Notes: generated by a model from the sequence alone, not told the origin. A stretch of DNA of 19,461 bases from an uncultured Collinsella sp. (GCA_958428675.1 CAUAGV010000012.1:1-19461), one strand, 5' to 3'. Positions 7,731-14,640 are shown, counted from the first letter of the stretch. Translations and numbers: made by a program.

Positions 7731-7766
7731 TTAAACCTCCTGTGGTTTGCCTCCGCGCGGGGTCAT
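7731..7766 (-). other. possible 11-codon leader peptide upstream of rpsB
   Basis: ATG at 7766 opens an 11-codon frame (MTPRGGKPQEV) whose TAA ends one base before the rpsB start codon and whose last codons overlap the rpsB Shine-Dalgarno. GGAGG touches the ATG without the usual spacing, so translation is doubtful. It is recorded because the geometry would let it influence rpsB initiation. Confidence 0.2.
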
Positions 7767-7847
7767 CCTCCAAAACCAACCCGGACATGTGCTACCAAAG
7801 CCCGGGCACCACGGTATGAAGTAGCCGCGCGTGCGTGATAAAAACCT

Positions 7848-7863
7848 GTTGCCGTGAAGCAAC
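7848..7863 (-). promoter_or_regulatory. 5'-terminal hairpin of the rpsB leader
   Basis: GTTGC-TTCACG-GCAAC forms a 5-bp stem at the predicted very 5' end of the rpsB message and is followed by AGG and five T residues. It could protect the 5' end or act as a weak attenuator. The remaining leader contains further GC-rich self-complementary segments (CCCGG with CCGGG near 7778-7804). No match to a named leader family can be asserted without a covariance search. Confidence 0.35.
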
Positions 7864-7870
7864 CCGATGA

Positions 7871-7899
7871 ATGATAGCAGGAATGCTTCTTCCTGCCAA
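7871..7899 (-). promoter_or_regulatory. promoter of rpsB-tsf
   Basis: On the minus strand TTGGCA (7899-7894) and TATCAT (7876-7871) are separated by exactly 17 bases; each hexamer matches the housekeeping consensus at five of six positions. Transcription would start near 7864, giving a leader of about 134 bases. The spacer contains a perfect dyad, CAGGAA-GAAGCA-TTCCTG, that could be an operator or chance. Confidence 0.82.
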
Positions 7900-7908
7900 C
7901 CCGCAATC

Positions 7909-7930
7909 AAAACCACACACCTGAGTGCGG
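7909..7930 (-). terminator. probable terminator after the xer gene
   Basis: CCGCAC-TCAGGT-GTGTGG forms a 6-bp stem with one G-U pair, followed by TTTTGATT on the minus strand. It lies about 20 bases after the recombinase stop and just before the rpsB -35 hexamer, a sensible boundary between the two units. The stem is short, so it may be leaky. Confidence 0.5.
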
Positions 7931-7948
7931 CGCGGGACGGACCAGCCA

Positions 7949-8869
7949 CTATTCGCCGCGGGGATGGGCTTGAGCCACGGCCCGCTTAAGCCGATCGGGC
8001 GTGAGATGCGTGTAGATCTGCGTCGTGGACAGGCTCGCATGACCCAGCAGCTCTTGAACCGAGCGCAGGTCCGCACCGCCCTCGAGCAAGTCGGTCGCAA
8101 AGGTATGGCGCATCGCATGCGGGGCGATGTCGGTCGGAATGCCGGCAAGTGTCGCCAGCGTATGGAACCGCCGCCTGAGCATGGCGGCACTCATGCGATT
8201 GCCGCGCGCCGATATAAGCAGCGGATGCGCCCCGGTAGCGGGGTCACGGCGCTTTGCCCGAGCGAGCAACTCCGGCCTCCCCTCCTCAATATAGAGACGC
8301 GTCGCCTCGAGCGCACGACGATACAGAGGGACGATACGTTCTTTGCTCCCCTTGCCCCACAGGCGCAGCGTGCGTTCGGACCACGCAATGGACTCCACAT
8401 TAAGTGCTGCGAGCTCAGAGATACGGGCGCCCGAGGCATAGAGCAGCTCGAGCATCGCCGCATCGCGCAGTCCCGCGGGTGTTGAGGTATCAGGCGTCTT
8501 GAGCAGCGCCTCCACCTGTTGGGTCGTCAGCACACCGGGTAGATCGCGCGGGAGCTTGGGCGAGGAAATTGCCGAGACCACATCGCCCTCCACGACCCCC
8601 TCGGCAGCCATCCACCGATAGAGCGAGCGAACGGCAGACAGGTGTGCCGCAAGCGTTCGGGGAGCCACCTGCCCACGCGAAAGCTCGGCAAGATAGCGAC
8701 GAATGGTGCGCACGTCGGCAGCGAAAGCATCTATATCCTCGCGCTCGCACCAGGCAGCAAAGCGCTCCAGCCTCGAGCCATAGGCCGTCACCGTGTTGGG
8801 AGAAAGTCCCTCGACACGTGAGATATAGGCGATAAACGAGTCGACGGTGTCGTACAGGTCAAAGGCTAT
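7949..8869 (-). CDS. tyrosine recombinase, XerC/XerD type
   Basis: This is a site-specific recombinase of the Xer class, which resolves chromosome dimers at dif. In the long form the catalytic set is R149 (GARISELAAL), K176 (GKGSKER), H251 and R254 (HAMRHTFAT), H277 (LLGHASLSTTQ) and Y286 (IYTHL), all intact. The first ATG/GTG/TTG is GTG at 8791 (280 residues), but 26 more open codons upstream read as the missing SAM-like N-terminal helix (SFIAYISRVEGLSPNTVTAY). Extending to ATA at 8869, which overlaps the trmFO stop as ATAG and has GGAGG 9 bases upstream, gives 306 residues, the normal Xer length. The true start could instead be CTG at 8857, or GTG 8791 if the protein is truncated. XerC and XerD cannot be told apart here; the position after dprA-trmFO resembles the gene often called xerC. 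Confidence 0.9.
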   Translation of the reverse strand: MAFDLYDTVDSFIAYISRVEGLSPNTVTAYGSRLERFAAWCEREDIDAFAADVRTIRRYLAELSRGQVAPRTLAAHLSAVRSLYRWMAAEGVVEGDVVSAISSPKLPRDLPGVLTTQQVEALLKTPDTSTPAGLRDAAMLELLYASGARISELAALNVESIAWSERTLRLWGKGSKERIVPLYRRALEATRLYIEEGRPELLARAKRRDPATGAHPLLISARGNRMSAAMLRRRFHTLATLAGIPTDIAPHAMRHTFATDLLEGGADLRSVQELLGHASLSTTQIYTHLTPDRLKRAVAQAHPRGE

Positions 8870-10203
8870 GACCGGTCGCCTCCAAACAGATCGGAGCGAG
8901 TGGCCAGATAGGCATCAAGGGCCTCGAGCGCACGGTCCGCATAGGCCTGGTAGCGGTCGCGCTTGCTGCGGCGCTTACCATCCTCGAGTGGCGGCACCAG
9001 GCCAAAGTTGACATGCATAGGCTGATAGCCCACGGTGGCAGGATCGGTCGCATAACCCACGAGCGCACCCAGGGCGCCCACACGCGGCAACTCGACGCCC
9101 GCGGCACCGATAGCCTCGGCATAGGTGTTGAGCGCCGCGAGCAGACCTGTCGCCACGGCTTCCATGTACCCCTCGGTGCCGGTGATCTGACCGGCCAGGC
9201 GCACGCCGGTACCGGGCACGGCAAAGGTGCCATCGAGCACGTGCGGGGCGTCGACAAAGGTATTGCGGTGCATGACACCGTAGCGGAAGAACTCAGCGTT
9301 CTCCAGGCCCGGCACCATATGGAAGACGCGCTTCTGCTCGCCAAAGGTCAGGTTGGTCTGGAAGCCCACCAGGTTATAGGCGGTCTTCTCCTTGTTCTCG
9401 GCACGCAGCTGAATCGCCGCCCAAGGGCGACGTCCGGTACGCGGGTCGGTGAGGCCGACGGGCTTCATGGCACCAAAGCGGATGGCATCCTTGCCGGTGC
9501 GCGCGACCTCCTCGGCGGGCTGGCAGGCCTGGAACAGATCGCCACCCTCAAAGTCTTTGAGCACCACGCGGTCGGCCGTGGTAAGCGCCTCGATAAAGGC
9601 CTCGTACTCCTCCTTGTTGAGCGGAGCGTTGAGATAGTCGCCGCTCCCCTGCTCCTCGTAGCGCGACTGCGAGAACAGCACGTCCATATCGAGCGTGGAG
9701 GCATCGACGATCGGCGCCGCGGCATCGAAGAACGCAAGGGCGTCGCCACCGACGAGCTTCATGACCTCTTCGCTCAGCGCAGGTGAACACAGCGGGCCCG
9801 CGGCAATGACCACGTGGCCCTCGGGAATCTGCGTGACCTCGCCGTGCACGACCTCGATATTGGGACGAGCGGCAACTTCGGCCTCGACAAGCTCGGAAAA
9901 CTTGACGCGATCGACCGCTAAGGCGCCACCGGCGGGAACAGCCGCGCGATGGGCGCAATCGAGCAGAACTGAACCCATGCGCTCAAGCTCGGCCTTCAGC
10001 AAACCAGCCGCGAAATCCGGACGGGTCGACTTAAACGAATTGGAGCAGACGAGCTCTGCCAGGTGATCGGTATGGTGGGCCGGGGAGCTCACCTGGGGGC
10101 GCATCTCGCACAGCTTTACGGCAAACCCGCGATCTGCCAGCTGGATCGCGCACTCCGAACCCGCCAGACCGCCACCGATAACTGTCACCTGATCGAACTG
10201 CAT
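8866..10203 (-). CDS. trmFO: methylenetetrahydrofolate-tRNA (uracil-5-)-methyltransferase TrmFO
   Basis: TrmFO uses FAD and 5,10-methylene-THF to methylate U54 in the T-loop of tRNAs. The 445-residue protein has the N-terminal FAD-binding VTVIGGGLAGSECA (6-19), CEMRP (32-36), LVCSNSFKS with C53 and LFQACQPAEEVARTG with C227, equivalents of the two functional cysteines known from Bacillus TrmFO. It also has GAMKPVGLTDPRTGRRPWA and the second flavin-domain block GVRLAGQITGTEGYMEA. The family length is about 435-445. ATG at 10203 is chosen over TTG at 10209 because AAAGGTG is 7 bases before ATG. It lies 14 bases after dprA; its TAG overlaps the proposed ATA start of the recombinase. The topA gene found between dprA and trmFO in many Firmicutes is absent here. 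Confidence 0.97.
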   Translation of the reverse strand: MQFDQVTVIGGGLAGSECAIQLADRGFAVKLCEMRPQVSSPAHHTDHLAELVCSNSFKSTRPDFAAGLLKAELERMGSVLLDCAHRAAVPAGGALAVDRVKFSELVEAEVAARPNIEVVHGEVTQIPEGHVVIAAGPLCSPALSEEVMKLVGGDALAFFDAAAPIVDASTLDMDVLFSQSRYEEQGSGDYLNAPLNKEEYEAFIEALTTADRVVLKDFEGGDLFQACQPAEEVARTGKDAIRFGAMKPVGLTDPRTGRRPWAAIQLRAENKEKTAYNLVGFQTNLTFGEQKRVFHMVPGLENAEFFRYGVMHRNTFVDAPHVLDGTFAVPGTGVRLAGQITGTEGYMEAVATGLLAALNTYAEAIGAAGVELPRVGALGALVGYATDPATVGYQPMHVNFGLVPPLEDGKRRSKRDRYQAYADRALEALDAYLATRSDLFGGDRS

Positions 10204-10217
10204 CTGCAAACACCTTT

Positions 10218-11153
10218 CTAATTGACACGTTTTCCATTGTGACCGAAGGGTGTCTGGGCGTGAAGGGCAAACTTGGAGGGCGCATACCTTCCATCCATCA
10301 TGCGCTCGATAAGACCCTCGAGTTCAAGCGAACCCAAGAGTTTGAGTACGCCGACAGCATCGAGCGAGACGAGCGCCGCGATGTCGTCGACCTTGAGCGG
10401 AGAGGCGATGAGCGCATGCATCACGGTCTGCTGCGTTGAATCCAGGTCGGCAATGCCGGGAGCATCGGGGCGCGAGTAGCGCAGGGTTCCATAGATGCGT
10501 GAGATAGCCATCTCGATAGATTCCTCGTCGATGATGCAGCAGGCACCGTTCGCAATGAGGTAATTCGTGCCACGCGACTCGGGCGATAGGATCGACCCCG
10601 GTACGGCAAGAAGTTCTCGCCCCAAATCCATAGCAGCCTCGGCTGTAGAAAACGTCCCGGAAGGCATACCTGCCTCGGATACAAAGAGGGCTTGCGACAG
10701 GGCCGCGATCACGCGATTGCGGCGCGGAAAGGCAAACTTGCGAGGACCCATGCCCCACGGAGAGATCGACACGACCGCGCCACCCGTATCGAGCGTGCGC
10801 GTAATAAGCCCCGCGCTCGAGCGCGGATAGACCACGTCGGCGCCTGTCCCCAGCACCACGACGTGTTTGCCGCCAGCGTTGACCGCAGCCCAACCCGAGG
10901 CCTGGTCGCAACCGACCGCGCCGCCCGAAACTACCGTCACTCCCGCCTCGACCGCCACCTTTGCCGCAAGCTCTGCCACGGCAAGACCATACGGCGAGGC
11001 CTTGCGCGCGCCGATGATGGAGAGCGCGGGCGTCGAAAGCACCTCGGGGTTGCCGCGCACATAGAGCGTCTGGGGTACATCAGAAAGCTCCAAAACAGTC
11101 TCGGGATACAACGCATCACCTGGACGCAGCTCAAAGGTCCCCTCGGCCATCAT
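10218..11153 (-). CDS. dprA: DprA/Smf-family DNA-processing protein, lacking the N-terminal SAM domain
   Basis: DprA binds incoming single-stranded DNA and loads RecA during natural transformation. The protein has 311 residues from ATG at 11153. It begins directly with the Rossmann region: a short lead-in, ALSIIGARKASPYG (43-56), VVSGGAVGCDQASG (74-87), VVVLGTGADVVYP (98-110), the DNA-binding FPRRNRVIAALSQ (142-154), AVPGSI and GTNYLIANGA. A winged-helix domain follows at about 238-295. The SAM domain of longer homologues is missing, and the usual SGLARGID motif is altered to SGGAVGCD. The gene starts inside the comM stop (AATGATG), with AAGGAGG 5 bases upstream; a second ATG at 11150 is equally possible. 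A longer upstream frame is only a shadow of comM. The overlap with comM supports a role in DNA uptake or recombination. Confidence 0.92.
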   Translation of the reverse strand: MMAEGTFELRPGDALYPETVLELSDVPQTLYVRGNPEVLSTPALSIIGARKASPYGLAVAELAAKVAVEAGVTVVSGGAVGCDQASGWAAVNAGGKHVVVLGTGADVVYPRSSAGLITRTLDTGGAVVSISPWGMGPRKFAFPRRNRVIAALSQALFVSEAGMPSGTFSTAEAAMDLGRELLAVPGSILSPESRGTNYLIANGACCIIDEESIEMAISRIYGTLRYSRPDAPGIADLDSTQQTVMHALIASPLKVDDIAALVSLDAVGVLKLLGSLELEGLIERMMDGRYAPSKFALHAQTPFGHNGKRVN

Positions 11154-12673
11154 TGGTCCCTCCTTCCCTGATACATCGCCGCCTCGAGCACGTGGTCCTG
11201 CGTCACTTGCTCGCTCTCGGCGACATCTGCGATCGTGCGCGCAATGCGAACCAGGCGCACGATGCCGCGGCCCGTGAGATGCGTGCGCTTCGACAGGCCG
11301 AGCACACACTTCTCGGCGGCCTCGTCGAGCTCAAAGGTCGAAACGACGCCATCAATGGACCGCGTCTCGTCATCCTCGGCCTCGGCATCCGCATCGTCCA
11401 TACGGGACTCGCGCCAGGCGCGAAAGGCGCGACCGCGCACAACGTAGTCACGTAACTCGGCCGACGACATGCCCTCCGCTCCCTCGATAATCACCTGGGG
11501 GTCGGGACGGGTCACATCGATCATCATGTCGATGCGGTCGGCCAAAGGGCCGCGCAGTTTAGACCGATAGCGCTCGACCATCGCCGCTGAGCAGCGACAC
11601 GGTACCTCGCGATCGCCCAAAAAACCGCAGGGGCAGGGATTGCTCGCAGCCAGCAGCTGAAAGCGCGACGGGAAGGTAAAGGCCCCGTCGACGCGTACGA
11701 TCCTCACATAGCCGCGCTCGATGGGCTGACGCAGCGTCTGCAGCACACCCGTGGGAAACTCGGCAAGCTCGTCCAAAAAGAGCACGCCGCCATGAGCAAG
11801 GCTGATCTCACCCGGATGCACCGGGCGTCCTCCGCCAATGAGGCCCGCCGTTGAAATACTGTGGTGGGGACTGCGGAAGGGCCGATGACCTGCCAATAAT
11901 CCATCGATGTTCTCGCCCAAGACCGAATGGATGCACAGCGCCTCCTGCTGGTCCTCAACGGAAAGCTCGGGCAGAATGCCAGTCATACGGCGCGCGAGCA
12001 TGGTCTTACCCGAACCGGGCGAGCCGATCATGAGCAAGCCGAGCTCGCCGGCGGCCGCAAGCGCCATGCCGCGTTTAGCGACTTCCTGCCCCAGCACATC
12101 GGCATAGTCGAGTTCGGGCTCAAAGGTCGCCTCAACACCCTCGGAATCCAGATAATGACGCACGGCATCGCCCATGCCGCGAGCAAGCTGAGACAGATGG
12201 TCGATAAAGCCGCAATCAACGCCCGCAAGCGGCACATGCTGATCGGACCTGCCGGCGATAAAGGACAGCCCCATATCACGCGCCAATAGCTGAAACGCCA
12301 CCTCGCCCTTGACAGGAAGCACCGTACCGTCCAAGCCAAGCTCACCAGCGATAAGACAACGATCGAGGTTGTCGCGGGGAATCTGACCATCGGCCGCCAA
12401 TACCGCGATTGCGATGGGCAGATCAAAGCCGCTACCGGTTTTGCGAATATCGCCAGGCGCCAGATTGACCGTAATGCCCGAGCGCGGGATCTCGAACCCG
12501 GCGGAGCGCATCGCGCAGCGAATACGACCGCGTGACTCCATCACCTCCATACTCGGAATGCCGAGCATCTGGATGCCCGGAACGCCACCGGCAAGCGAGA
12601 CCTCGACCGTGACGTGAATCGCCTCGACGCCGCGGATGCAGGCCGCGTGAACGGCAAACGTCTCGAACGCCAT
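11150..12673 (-). CDS. comM: YifB/ComM-family Mg-chelatase-like AAA+ ATPase
   Basis: ComM is a hexameric helicase that promotes branch migration during transformation; other YifB members have no proven role. The 507-residue protein is of typical length. It has an N-terminal Lon/S5-like ChlI domain (about 1-175, with GIPSMEVMESRGRIRCA-type sequence), the central AAA+ module with Walker A GSPGSGKT (217-224), RSPHHSISTAGLIGGG (267-282), Walker B GVLFLDE (296-302), and a four-cysteine zinc-knuckle-like element (C347, C349, C359, C361). A C-terminal Mg-chelatase domain follows. A low-complexity acidic stretch (about 424-437) interrupts the C-terminal part. ATG at 12673 overlaps the yraN stop by one base (TGATG), and dprA overlaps its 3' end, so yraN-comM-dprA are translationally coupled. 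Confidence 0.96.
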   Translation of the reverse strand: MAFETFAVHAACIRGVEAIHVTVEVSLAGGVPGIQMLGIPSMEVMESRGRIRCAMRSAGFEIPRSGITVNLAPGDIRKTGSGFDLPIAIAVLAADGQIPRDNLDRCLIAGELGLDGTVLPVKGEVAFQLLARDMGLSFIAGRSDQHVPLAGVDCGFIDHLSQLARGMGDAVRHYLDSEGVEATFEPELDYADVLGQEVAKRGMALAAAGELGLLMIGSPGSGKTMLARRMTGILPELSVEDQQEALCIHSVLGENIDGLLAGHRPFRSPHHSISTAGLIGGGRPVHPGEISLAHGGVLFLDELAEFPTGVLQTLRQPIERGYVRIVRVDGAFTFPSRFQLLAASNPCPCGFLGDREVPCRCSAAMVERYRSKLRGPLADRIDMMIDVTRPDPQVIIEGAEGMSSAELRDYVVRGRAFRAWRESRMDDADAEAEDDETRSIDGVVSTFELDEAAEKCVLGLSKRTHLTGRGIVRLVRIARTIADVAESEQVTQDHVLEAAMYQGRRDQ

Positions 12674-13158
12674 CACGACACCTGCCAATCGAACGCGTTG
12701 TACTGATGCTCGATCTCGGCGATATGCCCGCCACGAATGGTGACACCCACGGCATCGAAGCGAATCGCCTTGAGCGGATAATGCTCCATGAGGTAGCAAC
12801 TTGCGATGCGGCGGTAACGGCGTTGCTTTTGGGCGTCCACGGCCTCCTCGGGAAAGACCCGCGTGTCGCAATCCAGTGCAACGCGTCTGGTCTTGACCTC
12901 GGCCATCACCACGACATCGTCGAGCTCATCGAGCAGCACCAGATCGGCCTCGCCCTCAGTGCAACGATAACCCTGCTCCAGCAAGGTGTAGCCGCGCTCG
13001 TTAAAATAGTCGATGGTGATCAGCTCGCCCAGCATGCCCAGCTCGCGGGGACTGAGTCCCTTGATAAACTCGGGCGTCATCGCCCCGCAGTCGAGCTCGC
13101 CGTTTTCCCAACGCTCCTTGAGCTGCTGCGTCTTGCTCTTTTTGCTTGCGGCACTCAT
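12673..13158 (-). CDS. UPF0102 (YraN) family endonuclease-like protein
   Basis: YraN proteins have a restriction-endonuclease-like fold; their biochemical role is unproven. The 161-residue protein has the family core after residue 40: LGMLGELITIDYFNERGYTL, GEADLVLLDELDDVVVMAEV (69-88) with putative metal ligands E70, D72, E87 and K89 (ExD...ExK), and TRR, then a C-terminal KQRRYRRIASCYL helix. The first 35 or so residues are an extension rich in Lys/Ser that short homologues lack. ATG at 13158 is chosen because AAAGGAG lies 5 bases upstream; an upstream frame extension has no support. It is the first gene after the rnhB terminator, so a promoter is expected between 13159 and 13256. It precedes comM with a one-base overlap. 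Confidence 0.92.
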   Translation of the reverse strand: MSAASKKSKTQQLKERWENGELDCGAMTPEFIKGLSPRELGMLGELITIDYFNERGYTLLEQGYRCTEGEADLVLLDELDDVVVMAEVKTRRVALDCDTRVFPEEAVDAQKQRRYRRIASCYLMEHYPLKAIRFDAVGVTIRGGHIAEIEHQYNAFDWQVS

Positions 13159-13256
13159 GGGGTCTCCTTTCCCGCACACTGCATTGCCCCGATGATGAGG
13201 GCACCTTTCATGCGGGTAAGTACCGGAAGCAAACCAAAAGCTAACCAAATGCCGTC
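13159..13256 (-). promoter_or_regulatory. presumed promoter region of yraN-comM-dprA-trmFO-xer
   Basis: This 98-base stretch follows the rnhB terminator and precedes the first gene of a five-gene cluster, so it should hold a promoter. The best candidate I see on the minus strand is TTAGCT, a 16-base spacer, then TACTTA near 13201-13230, a poor match to consensus. No coding frame or hairpin is convincing here. Confidence 0.3.
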
Positions 13257-13298
13257 AAAAAACGGGCCGTATGCAGCAATGGTGTTGCATACGGCCCG
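13257..13298 (-). terminator. strong rho-independent terminator after rnhB
   Basis: On the minus strand a 13-bp perfect stem, CGGGCCGTATGCA with TGCATACGGCCCG, encloses a 10-base loop and is followed by TTTTTT. It lies about 50 bases after the rnhB stop. Between the stop and the hairpin (13299-13347) nothing else is seen. Confidence 0.95.
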
Positions 13299-13347
13299 CT
13301 ACCAGCAGGTTTATAAAACCCCAGAGGTCCCTGTCTCCACAATTGAC

Positions 13348-14136
13348 CTAGAAAAGGCGCTCAGTCTGCAGAAAGTTTCCGCAAAAGCTCACGCGGTGCA
13401 GTGGACAAAGTCCATGTTTGCGAATGGCCTCGATATGCTCGGGGCTTGCATAGCCCTTCGACTCGGCCAGATGGTACTCGGGATACTCGGCGTCGTACTC
13501 GACCATCATCTCGTCACGCGTGACCTTGGCCATGATGGACGCCGCGGCGATGCAGGCGATTTTGGCATCGCCCTTCACCACATCGCGCTCGTTAGGAACG
13601 GCGCCCAAGGGGTTACCATCCATGAGGACGCAGTCGGGCTCAAGTCCCGTATCGGCCACGGCGCCCGCAACGGCAGTACGGATAGCACGGGCCATGCCCA
13701 TTTCATCGATATCCTTCGGCGCGATATGACAAAAACCGATCGCCGTCGCCACCTCGGCAATCTTCACTGAGAGCAACTCGCGGCGCGCGGGCGTGAGCTT
13801 TTTGGAATCGTTGATACCCCAGACGCGCGGCTCCATAGGAAGACAGACGGCGCATACCGTCAAAGGGCCGGCCACCGATCCGCGACCCACCTCGTCAACA
13901 CCAACGACCACCCCATCGCCACCAAGCTCATGCATAAGCTCGTACATGTCATTGACGCGATCGCGCTCGGCAAGCTCTTTGTCATGGCGTTTGAGGGCGC
14001 GTTCACAAGCCTTGATCACCTGCTGGCGCGGGTCCTCGCGATAATGCTCCACGAGGGCGGGAATCTCCTCAAACGTAGCGCTCGCCAACTCACCGGCAAC
14101 CTGCGATGCCGAAACCGAGCTCGTCATGTTGGCCAT
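13348..14136 (-). CDS. rnhB: ribonuclease HII
   Basis: RNase HII removes ribonucleotides embedded in DNA and RNA of RNA-DNA hybrids, using two metal ions. The 262-residue protein has the signature VGVDEVGRGSVAGPLTV (78-94, D81 and E82), INDSKKLTPARRE (108-120), the third acidic position in LMDGNPL (D173), and SIMAKVTRDEMM with EYPEYHLAESKGYASPEH. About 70 residues precede the catalytic domain, a helical extension like that of Bacillus-type enzymes. ATG at 14136 is preceded by AAGGAGG with 7 bases of spacing; an upstream ATG at 14154 lies before that site and is rejected. It is 35 bases after the rplS terminator hairpin, with little room for a separate promoter, so it may depend on read-through from rplS. 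Confidence 0.97.
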   Translation of the reverse strand: MANMTSSVSASQVAGELASATFEEIPALVEHYREDPRQQVIKACERALKRHDKELAERDRVNDMYELMHELGGDGVVVGVDEVGRGSVAGPLTVCAVCLPMEPRVWGINDSKKLTPARRELLSVKIAEVATAIGFCHIAPKDIDEMGMARAIRTAVAGAVADTGLEPDCVLMDGNPLGAVPNERDVVKGDAKIACIAAASIMAKVTRDEMMVEYDAEYPEYHLAESKGYASPEHIEAIRKHGLCPLHRVSFCGNFLQTERLF

Positions 14137-14148
14137 ACCAGGCCCTCC

Positions 14149-14158
14149 TTGCATGCAA
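14149..14158. repeat. 10-base palindrome at the rnhB ribosome binding site
   Basis: TTGCATGCAA is perfectly palindromic and touches the rnhB Shine-Dalgarno AAGGAGG. It is short enough to be chance, but its position between the rplS terminator and rnhB could matter for initiation. Confidence 0.3.
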
Positions 14159-14165
14159 ATCAGAT

Positions 14166-14195
14166 AAAAAGAAGGGCCACCCGAAGGTGACCCTT
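14166..14195 (-). terminator. rho-independent terminator after rplS
   Basis: On the minus strand AAGGGTCACC-TTCG-GGTGGCCCTT forms a 10-bp stem with one G-U pair and a stable UUCG tetraloop, followed by CTTTTTAT. It is 34 bases after the rplS stop and just before rnhB, so it likely reduces rnhB expression relative to rplS. A smaller hairpin, GTCCA-CTCGTT-TGGAC, precedes it at 14198-14213. Confidence 0.88.
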
Positions 14196-14229
14196 GTGTC
14201 CAAACGAGTGGACAGACGCTACGATCTTC

Positions 14230-14571
14230 TTAGCGCTTCTCGGGGATGCGAGCAGCCTTGCCCACCTTGTCGCGGAGGTAGTACAGCTTGGCGCGACGGA
14301 CGCGACCATGACGAACGACCTCGAGCTTGGCGATCTTGGGGCTGTGAAGCGGGAAGGTACGCTCAACACCGACACCGAAGGACATCTTGCGGACGGTGAA
14401 GGTCTCGCGGGCACCGGCGCCGGCCATGCGGATGACGTCGCCCTGGAAGACCTGGATGCGCTCGCGGTCGCCTTCCTTAATGCGGTAGTGAACCTTGACG
14501 TTGTCGGCGACGCGAACCTGAGGAATGTCCTCGCGGATCTGCTGACGCTCGATTGCGCGGATGTAATCCAT
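14230..14571 (-). CDS. rplS: 50S ribosomal protein L19
   Basis: L19 sits at the 30S-50S interface of the large subunit. The 113-residue protein has the full family pattern: MDYIRAIERQQIREDIPQVR, GDRERIQVFQGDVI, FTVRKMSFGVGVERTFPLHS, and HGRVRRAKLYYLRDKVGKAA. ATG at 14571 is preferred over TTG at 14577 because AAGGA is 7 bases before the ATG. It is not linked to rpsP, rimM or trmD here as in many bacteria, but has its own promoter and a leader of about 62 bases with a hairpin, and is followed by a terminator and rnhB. Confidence 0.98.
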   Translation of the reverse strand: MDYIRAIERQQIREDIPQVRVADNVKVHYRIKEGDRERIQVFQGDVIRMAGAGARETFTVRKMSFGVGVERTFPLHSPKIAKLEVVRHGRVRRAKLYYLRDKVGKAARIPEKR

Positions 14572-14595
14572 GTGCAATTCCTTACTCTTCTAGAG

Positions 14596-14619
14596 GTGCC
14601 GTACCACCTTGGTCGGCAC
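14596..14619 (-). promoter_or_regulatory. leader stem-loop upstream of rplS, possible autoregulatory site
   Basis: GTGCCG-ACC-AAGGT-GGT-A-CGGCAC on the minus strand folds into a 9-bp stem with a single bulged A. It lies about 25 bases before the rplS start and just before its ribosome binding site, within the predicted transcript. L19 leader structures that bind L19 are known in Bacillus, so the same type of control is possible; I cannot tell whether this is the same motif. Confidence 0.5.
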
Positions 14620-14640
14620 GTAGTTGAACAAACGTATTCG

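Noticed and set aside
6317..7819. A 500-residue plus-strand open frame opposite tsf and rpsB, leucine/glycine-rich
   Set aside because: Composition reflects antisense of biased codons in highly expressed genes. It runs across two real genes and their intergenic region without a plausible start signal.
7765..7830. A named S2 leader or riboswitch in the rpsB leader
   Set aside because: Some self-complementary segments exist, but no conserved core of a known riboswitch or leader class could be recognised by eye.
11154..11309. A 52-residue N-terminal extension of dprA
   Set aside because: It lies inside comM in another frame, is rich in Arg/His/Ala in a shadow-like manner, and the ribosome binding site AAGGAGG is directly before ATG 11153.
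12674..12871. A 66-residue N-terminal extension of comM
   Set aside because: It overlaps yraN in another frame, and the ComM family begins at MAFETFAVHA, which coincides with the TGATG coupling site.
13159..13248. A 30-residue N-terminal extension of yraN
   Set aside because: The AAAGGAG site lies inside it, directly before ATG 13158, and the extension does not resemble the family.
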